From: Ursus arctos
Taxonomy: Eukaryota > Chordata > Mammalia > Carnivora > Ursidae
Length of the DNA: 64,000 bases
Direction of reading: 5' to 3'
Assembly (NCBI RefSeq): GCF_023065955.2
Contig: NW_026622808.1
Location: 47,318,475-47,382,474, forward strand
The notes under the pieces are model-generated. The model was not told the origin of the DNA, did no database searches, and was given only the letters and a program-made list of their open reading frames with translations. A program made the position numbers and the translations under genes. The first letter of the stretch is position 1, and each line of letters begins with the position of its first letter. Positions 56,707 through 64,000 of this stretch are shown one piece after another.

Positions 56707-56912
56707 GGGGCGCCTGGGTGGCTCAGTCATGAAGCGTCCGCCTTCGGCTCAGGTCATGATCCCAGCGTCCTGGGATCAAGCCCCGCATCAGTCTCCCTCC
56801 TCTGCGGGAAGCCTGCTTCTCCCTCTCACACTCTCCTTGCTTGTGTTCCCTCTCTTGCTGTCTCTCACTGTCAAATAAATAAATAAAAAATCAAAAAAAA
56901 AAAAAAAAAAAA
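56707..56912 (+). mobile_element. Can-SINE, full length
   Basis: Head ggggcgcctgggtggctcag, CT-rich middle and a long A tail to 56912. The flanks share an imperfect agaagac..gtgg duplication. Intron 3. Confidence 0.93.
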
Positions 56913-57859
56913 GGAAGAAGACGACCGGCGTGGCCCCTGCCTGGTGCATCAGGAGGGACCACTCAGTCCTGTGCCCTCCACTGCAGCCGAGCCCCAGCGC
57001 TGCCTGGCTAAGCAGCAGGGCTCGCTAGGCGTCCACACCTAGACACAGGTCAGACTTGTACTGCCACACAGGAGATTCCCCAAGTACCATCCCTGGAACA
57101 CTAGCTTTGGAGGGCTTCCGTGAAACACTTCTGGAATATCCGCACACATCCTGCCTCGTGGGCCCTTGCAGACTCCCAAAGTAGGCCAGCAAAGGAAAGG
57201 TATCGACAAGGGCTCCAATACAGCTACCTTTCATTCTGCTCGATTCTGCACTTGGTCAATTTACATGATGCAACTCATCCCACACAACACATGCTGCAGG
57301 TGATGCGCTGTACCGTGCCCCACCCCTTCATTATTAAAGTCTCTGACATGTCCTGTAGCAAAGAAAGCCACTTATCTGTAACTCCAGGATTTCTGAACTT
57401 TCTGACTCGGACAAGTAGTCAGGATGGGCTGGAGGCATGGAGGGACCTGCCGTGATTCTCCAGCTTCACTTTGGAGAAAGCCCTTCCTCAAACCACCTGT
57501 TGACCCCTCACAGGTGAGCAGATGCCCACGCACCAGGGTGAGGGCAACTTCGGATCTAGAAAGCAGCAAGATAAGAATTCCAACCTAGACAAGGGCCCGC
57601 AGGGCCCACCCTCCTCCCTCAAAGGCGCACTGCCTGCCACGCAGGAGTTTCTGCTCCATCTTTCCCATAATACTCTGCCCAGTTTGTCAACAAATCAGGA
57701 AAGCCAAGTCTGACCCCTTGGCCGGAAAGAGCCATGCCCCCCCAAAAGCCCCCAACACACTTCTATTATTACTTGTCCAAAGTTGGTCCCTTCACCTCGA
57801 TGATAAATGTCTAGAACTACCCAATACCTGCCCCATGCCCCACAATCGCTTATTCTCGG

Positions 57860-57950
57860 ACTAACTTATTTAATCCTCCATTTATTTGTTCACTCAAACA
57901 TGTATGGGATGCCCACTATGTGCAACTGCTGTTAAAAAAAAAAAAAAAGG
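57860..57950 (+). mobile_element. Ancient repeat (L2/MIR-like) fragment
   Basis: Contains tttatttgttcactcaaaca and gggatgcccactatgtgcaa, a phrase common to ancient mammalian repeats, then an A run. Confidence 0.4.
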
Positions 57951-58699
57951 TATCTTTGACTGCAGTATCATTGTCCCCCTTACTCCAAACCCCGTATCCA
58001 AAAAACACACACTGGAGTTGAGGGGAAAAACACGGATGTGATGGGTGCATTGACAGAGGGGACACCACGGTGTGGGGGAGGCAGTGAGGCCAGGAGCAGC
58101 CGTTTCAAGCCACGGGGACAACCAGACACAGAACCCAGACACACAGTCTGCGTGGGCTTCCCCCCATGCAGTCTCATGCAAAGGTCAAGGCGGGAAGTGG
58201 CAAGAGGGAGGAAGAAATGGACAAATCTGCAAGAGCCGAGACTTTATCTCATAGGTGACGGGGAAGTCACAAAGGAATCCTTCCCTCATTTCCTCCCCAA
58301 ACCCTGACTGCAGGGCAACCATAAGGCAGGCAGTTCCCTGTGTGGTAGGTGTGGAGCAGGGACTGGTGAGGCTGGAGCTCCCTGCGGGTCCCCTGGGGAA
58401 GGAATGGAGAAAGGAAGAGAAGGGCTGAGTCTGGGCACTTTGGAGCCAAGGCCATGAGGAGCCCCCAGGAGAGACAGGCTATGGGTCCCGGGTTCGGTAG
58501 TGAACATCAGGAGCTGGCCGTGGTGTGAACCCTCACCCCACAGACTTCTCAACACGGCACTCAGCCGGCCCACTGGACAGAACTCAGCACCAGCCAAGCC
58601 TCCTCCAGGAACCCAGGGTCCACAGCTAGGGCCCACGGCTGACAGGAGGGGAAGCGGCCCTGTGCCTTCTGGACACTGGTTCAATGTGGCCGAGAGAGA

Positions 58700-58815
58700 A
58701 CCAGCCCCTTTCCTTACAGGTGACGGAACAGCAGGGGAGAGGGGACGTGTGGAAGACCCTGTGGCAGGGTCTCTGGCAGAGTCAGGGCTGGAAGCCAAGT
58801 GTCTGGACACCGGCT
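58700..58815 (+). mobile_element. Possible MIR fragment
   Basis: Contains ttccttacaggtgacggaac and tggcagagtcagggctggaa, compatible with a MIR core. Confidence 0.4.
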
Positions 58816-60404
58816 CTTCTCTGAACGGTACTGGTGCTGATGAGGGGGAGGCCATGTGCACCCAAAGAAAGGATGCTTCCTCCCCATCCCTCAACCCTGG
58901 GGGCCAGCACCCACCCCACTGCAGAACGGCGTGCGTTCTGGGGTCAAGATGTAACATGTGCTCGGCTGGGTAACGTCCTGACAAGAGGAAGGTAAGGGGC
59001 CTTCTCCTGCCAGCAGACGAGTCACCCTAAACCACAACATTCAGCTGAAGGTGGGCAAAGAATGGACCAAGGCTGTCTGCTCAACTGCCCACAGTGGAGC
59101 GGCCAAAGGAGAAGCGGGGGGTCCTCATCAACCTGCTTTCTCCTCCCAGAGGTGACCCATGAGGCCACCAAGGCAGGGAGACGATGAATCTTGGCCTCAC
59201 ACAGGGATCCCATCTGATTATGTCCACAATGCATAGTACTTTGCTTTCTGAATCCATTTCTGCAGACAATGTATTGTGTCTCTCAGGAGCCGGAGCTCTT
59301 TCTCAGGGAACGGGGCAAAGTGAAGACAGGTGCTGGACTCTTAAGTGGAACCACAGAACTGCTGGAGAAGTCCTGTTAACACACATGGGAGGATGAGGGA
59401 GAGCAGCAGGGCCAGCCTGGCCTGGGAGGAGCCCTCGGGGGTGAAAGGGTGGATCACTACGGCCCTGCTGCTGGCAAGGCCAGGAGGAGGGGGGCCCCTG
59501 GGACGGCTGGTCCTCACTTGGACTCCCAGAACCAAATAAAAATTACAAGGCAGGAAAACATCACTGTGTGTGCACTGATAACCACTGTTTTTCTCCTTAT
59601 AAAATAGAACACACTCCATTTGGAACAAACCACATTCTAAAAAGTCTACGAGAATCTTTCCCCCTCATTTCCAAAATTCTGGTTCCTCTTTCTACTTATG
59701 GAAGGACCAATTGCAAACATGACCCTCAAAAAACCCCAACACACACACCACACAATCATCGAAACTCAACGCTAGCGCTAGAATCCTACTGTATCCCAGT
59801 ACAGCTTTTGGGTGGGATCAGAGGGGACCCTCCCTTTCTACAGCTCCTAGAGTGAAGTCTTACTTCTGGAATTGTGAAGGATAAGGTTTTGAAGAGACTG
59901 GAATAAGTTTTGCTTATATTTTACTATGAAGAGGGTCCCTCTTGCCCCCATCAGAAGGGGACTCCTCTGACTCACAGGCGGAATGCAGGTGAGAGACGGT
60001 CCAGTACGCCGGCTTTTGGGGCAGACAAATGACCCCAAATTAGGTGGCAAATCCACAAACTGCGATCGCCCAGTGAGGTGGGCACGTCCAAGCAGACCCG
60101 AGGCCCGCCCCATGCAACCCAAAGGCAACGCAGTTTTCCAGTCATGACGTGGTTAACTTCACAGTGTCTTCCAATTAATTCAACAGTGAAAACCTCTAAC
60201 AGGGCCCCCAGAATCCTAAGTGCTAAACTGAATGTCAGCCGTAGCCCTTATTTCCCCTCCACCTGGAGCAGAAAAAGAAAAGAAAGAAACGGAAAAAAGG
60301 GGGGGCGCACAGGGTGGGAAGGCAGGGGAGCCTGGGTATTTTCAGTGACAGGTATGAGAGGGAAGGAGAGAAGGGAAGACAATACCGTTCAGTTGCAATC
60401 CCCC

Positions 60405-60560
60405 AGCTAGGGCTCATGGAAACTTTGGCTGCACATCAAAATGACCTGGGAGCTTTGGGAAAAAAACACGAGTGCCTGAGCCCAGTGCTCACCCCCCTCC
60501 CTGACATTTGATTTACTCGGCCTGGCATGGGGCCTGGGCATCTAGGTTTTCTGGGGGTTT
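60405..60560 (+). mobile_element. MER5-type hAT relic
   Basis: The run ggctgcacatcaaaatgacc, tgggagctttgggaaaaa, ctgagcccagtg and catggggcctgggcatct follows the MER5A order. The 3' inverted end is replaced by a T/G-rich tract (about 60555-60594). Confidence 0.7.
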
Positions 60561-60765
60561 TTTGTTTTTTGTTTTGTTTTTTTGTTTTTTTCAGGTCATT
60601 CCACCACGCAGCCAAGAATGGGAGCCCTGTTCAGATATTTGCTTGGCGTTGCTGCACCCAAGCCAGGTAAAGAAACGGGCAAGGAGAGGAGAGGAGAGAA
60701 ATCAGTGCCACTGCTACACTCCAGAGCTCCCGTACCAGGAATTCGCCAAGAGAAAGCTAAGGACC

Positions 60766-60785
60766 TACACACACACACACACACA
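60766..60785 (+). repeat. (AC)n microsatellite
   Basis: About ten AC units in a row. Confidence 0.85.
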
Positions 60786-62067
60786 AATATGGGGATGATC
60801 TAGAAACTTCAACTAGGTTACCAGGGAGTGACTGACCCATAAGGGGTCTCTGCAAGTGAGGTCTGTTTTTAGGATGTGCAAATACCCTAATGCCCCGGTC
60901 TGCCGCCAGAGCCCCTCGGAACACGGCAGCAGAATCAGGTCAGCTCCGTCCATACCGCAGGGTCTCCGTGGAGAGTGGTCGGTCTTCAAGTCGTGTCTCC
61001 TACGTGGTGCCCGTTCACTGTACAGCACACACCGCATCGAGCACACGTGGTGTTCAGTGAGTCCGCACACCTGGCTGTATGAGCAAGTACCTTTGTGGGA
61101 GCAGGCACACTGAGGCCGAGAGAACACAGCAAGAGCGAGGATGGAGGCAGGCTCACACGGAGATCCTGCTGATCCCGAGCCCTCTCTCAAGCACTCTACA
61201 GAGCTAGCCCTCCCCGTTAAAGCTCTACGGCGCAGGCATGGAGTCGGCTGGAAAGACCCGTTTGCACCTACCTTTTCCTACAGTTGCCTGGGGAGGGAGC
61301 CTGGGTCTCTGCAAGCTCACCTCCCAGCAGCCCGCTCAGGTTCCTCCCCGACAATAAAATGTTTCTTAGCCCCCACAGACGCTCTCCATCTGTCCAGCTG
61401 AGCAGACACCAGGGGCCTCAAGGGCAGCGTCCCATGCGTGCCACACGGCTGCCTGCGGCCAGCCTTCACACACACTCTTCTATGTCCTGGTTGAAGGAGC
61501 TGGACAGAACAAACCACGAACTGGCACCTTTATCTCAGCTGTCTGGGTTTGAAAGGCATCCAGGAAATGAGGACATGGCGCAGGAATTCAGCTTGAAGTG
61601 ATGTCTTGGAGGGCAGGTCGCCACTCCCCGAGAAGCTGCCGGCACAAGCATGCCACGTGTCTGGCTCTGCAGAAACCTGAAGACAAACTGAGTTTCCCTC
61701 CAACATGGACCACCACCATCAGTGCAGAATAACTAAACTGCGGCTGTGATGGGGGGTGAGGGGAGGACCTGTGGTCACCCTGCATCAGCCAATGACAATC
61801 AGCCCAGCGCCGCCCCAAGTAGGTTCACCTGAGGGCAGCACGACTGAGGCAGGAGGCATGCACGTGCCCGGCTCTCAGAGATGCCGCGGCCACGGGAGGA
61901 ACCTCTCACCTGCGCTCCGGAGCTCCATCAGAGCCTTCTGGCCACCGTCCCCAGGATGCCCCCTCCTCACACAACTTGGTATGCCAGCACTAGAGATTGC
62001 AACACCCTCCCAGGCCACACACTTCCTTTTATACAGTGAGTACAAACCCCAAAGGTGGACAGAAATC

Positions 62068-62160
62068 AAGACCCACCTTTGCCACTTCCTGTGTGACCTC
62101 ACCCAGGTTTCTGGCCCTCTCTGTGCCTCAGGTGCCTCGAATGTAAAAGGTACTTAAAAC
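62068..62160 (+). mobile_element. MIR fragment
   Basis: Contains cacctttgccacttcctgtg, tgacctcacccaggtttctg and cctcgaatgtaaaaggtac, the 3' part of a MIR. Confidence 0.6.
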
Positions 62161-62313
62161 AGACCCTACACTATCTCCTGGGACCGCAGAGACGACTACA
62201 ATGAAATGAAGCCCGTGAAGGCACACAGGGCAATGCCTTCCACTGTCAGGGAACCACACACACCGACCACCGCCGTGTTTCATCTCGGAAGGTGGAACTC
62301 TAAGAGGTGGCTA

Positions 62314-62513
62314 TTTTTTTTTTTTTTAAGATTTAGTTATTTATTCCAGAGAGAGAGCACGAGCTCACATGAGCAGGGGGAGAGGGAGAGTCTCATGCAG
62401 ACTCGGTGCTGAGCACAGAGCCCAAAGTGGGGCCCGATCCCACGACCCTGAGATCATGACCTCAGCTGAAACCAAGAGTCCGACGCTCAACCAATGAGCC
62501 ACCGGAGCACCCC
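62314..62513 (-). mobile_element. Can-SINE, full length
   Basis: The T-run at 62314-62327 is the tail complement; gatcatgacctcagctgaaa and gagccaccggagcacccc are the body and head complement. Confidence 0.9.
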
Positions 62514-64000
62514 AAAACAGCTGATATTTTGATCACTTCTGAACTACAAAGAAACGGCAATTTTGTGTGACTCAATACAACGCGTAACGCTTCTATCTTG
62601 CAGATTCCCCTCCTCTGAATAAGCAGGGCGAATCTCATATTCCCTCCCTAACACCCAACAATGACAGACCTTATGAAAGGAAGGCCCGGCCTAAATGCAA
62701 ACACATTTCTTCCACTTGGGCTATAAAAGCTGGAAATGGCTCCCAGGTGTGAGCAGACACAATAGGCCCTGCCTTCTTTGCAAGGTCACCACGCGGGTCA
62801 AAGTCAAGCCAGCCATTTTCGGATTAGGTGCACACGCTCCTGAGGCTTCCCCAGTGGTAAGTGGATTACAGAAGCCACCTGCAGGAAGTGGCCGAGGCAG
62901 GGGGAGGGGGAGGAAATGGTCCTGCTTGGAAGGAGACGTTGATATGGGCGGGGGCGACCCCTTTCACACGGGAGATGGAGCAACCCAGAAGGCCTCCACC
63001 TGCGGGCCGGTGCTCACAGAGCCCTGCAGGGCTTTCAGCACCCACGGCTGCAAGAGAGGCACTTCCCTCCCACACCATCCACACACCCAGGCCTCCTTGT
63101 GCTCAATGGGTCTTGGACTATATTTCAAGTTTACCCGGTCACCAGAAGAAATGAGAAAGAGAGGAGGGGAGAGAGCCACACACACACCACAAGCCAACTC
63201 TGAACCACAGAACCTAAGCTACCGAGTTCCCAAAAAAGACAGTGACCTCCATGAGCCTGTGCCTATTTCCCCCGCCTCCCCTTGCGGGGCTCCCCAGACC
63301 CACAGCTGGTGTTCGCTTCACTTTCTCAGCAAATGACTTGCAGATGTACCGCTCATCTGGCTGCCTCACCACCCCCACTCACAAAGAGAGAGAGAAAAAA
63401 AGGAAAATGACAAGTCATGACTGTGTGATTTGGCAGGCTTGCAGTGGGGGCCACTGTAGCTCCTTTCCCAGCAAAAGGCTCCCTTAGACTCAGGGCAAGA
63501 GGCAGTCTGCACGACAGAACCCCTGGGAAGTTTCCGGGACAGCCAGCTGCTTTCTTTGTAAACCGGGCGTTTAATTTTCGACTTTGAGGCTCATTGGTGG
63601 TACCCAGCGGCTGATGAGGCTGCAGTTCTAAGAACCAGGGGTCCTGCTCTGCCTTCCAACAGAAGCTTGCTGGCTCTTCACAGCAGCCTGCCTGCTGACA
63701 AAGCAAAAAATGGGGACGGGCACATGGGCCTTAAAATGGAGCAAGCCATGTCCTGTGAGTACGTCTCCAAGGACCCAACATGTCGGTCGATGGCCAAGCA
63801 TGCCAGGTGCTCCATGTGACGCCTGTAACTTACTTGTGTGGGGGGGGGAGAGAAAGGAGATCCAGGCCGGGGGAGCCTCAGCTAAACTGTCACTCCACAG
63901 GGGAAACCTCCCCCTCTCACAGCCCATCAGCGACAGCAGTGAGGAACCCCATAGACCTTGCCAGGCCCTCACCTGCATTACGATGGTCTGCTCACCCACC

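Larger units (their letters stand above)
42503..64000 (-). other. LRIG1 intron 3 (partial, at least 21.5 kb)
   Basis: No exon resembling LRIG1 exon 3 or 2 (the LNNNELTAVPSL and LNLSYNKLSEID repeats) is visible. The interval holds several L1, L2, MIR and hAT relics, two Can-SINEs and long unique stretches, notably 52000-54000 and 63000-64000. It supports no separate gene. Confidence 0.65.

Noticed and set aside
42503..64000. LRIG1 exons 2 and 3 within this interval
   Set aside because: I looked for minus-strand text encoding LNLSYNKLSEID and LNNNELTAVPSL repeats with flanking splice sites and found none. By-eye reading could miss one; a tblastn with human exons 1-3 would settle it.
1..64000. 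Undescribed system such as a bacterial-type defence locus, CRISPR array or phage
   Set aside because: The sequence is a mammalian two-gene region with spliced exons and retroposons; all strong coding signals belong to SLC25A26 and LRIG1.

Overview
This is nuclear DNA from a mammal of the order Carnivora, probably a caniform and most likely bear- or seal-like. The order is shown by at least nine tRNA-derived Can-SINE (SINEC) copies with the carnivore-specific head (GGGCGCCTGGGTGGCTCAG type), pyrimidine-rich middle and A-rich tail. The internal wording of the copies at 19836-20052 and 36538-36723 resembles the arctoid subfamily common in bears and pinnipeds; this narrower call is from memory. 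There are no operons, phage, CRISPR arrays or other bacterial features.

Two protein-coding genes lie tail to tail. On the left, + strand, are the last two coding exons of SLC25A26, the mitochondrial S-adenosylmethionine carrier (707-780 and 4714-4912), with a poly(A) signal at 4990. On the right, - strand, is LRIG1, a leucine-rich-repeat and immunoglobulin receptor that restrains EGFR-family signalling. Its 3' end is near 5815, its stop codon is at 7240-7242, and sixteen exons can be read up to 42502. They correspond to exons 4-19 of a 19-exon gene. They encode most of the LRR array, the LRR C-terminal cap, three Ig domains, one transmembrane helix and the whole cytoplasmic tail. Exons 1-3 (signal peptide, LRR N-cap, first repeats) were not found and should lie beyond the right edge, so 42503-64000 is read as part of intron 3. 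The two genes are not known to share a pathway; their convergent 3' ends are about 0.8 kb apart.

Every exon junction was placed from the splice dinucleotides, reading-frame phase and recalled human protein, and all sixteen LRIG1 exons join in frame. The LRR exons are modular: 72, 81, 138 or 144 nt, all with the same phase. The Ig and tail exons use a different phase, and the switch happens in exon 12.

The rest is intron, filled with carnivore SINEs, old L1 fragments (the largest a decayed, rearranged L1 at about 13600-17300), MIR and L2 relics, hAT/Charlie-type DNA transposons (one at 47880-48094 still has a perfect 8-bp target duplication), a GTGTGAGTG-type minisatellite at 38941-39203 and several long G or C runs. 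I found no undescribed biological system. The points most worth a second look are the very weak donor of LRIG1 exon 14 with an in-frame alternative 21 nt on, the SLC25A26 C-terminal extension, an L1/SINE deletion junction, the closeness of the convergent 3' ends, and a CpG-rich block in intron 9.
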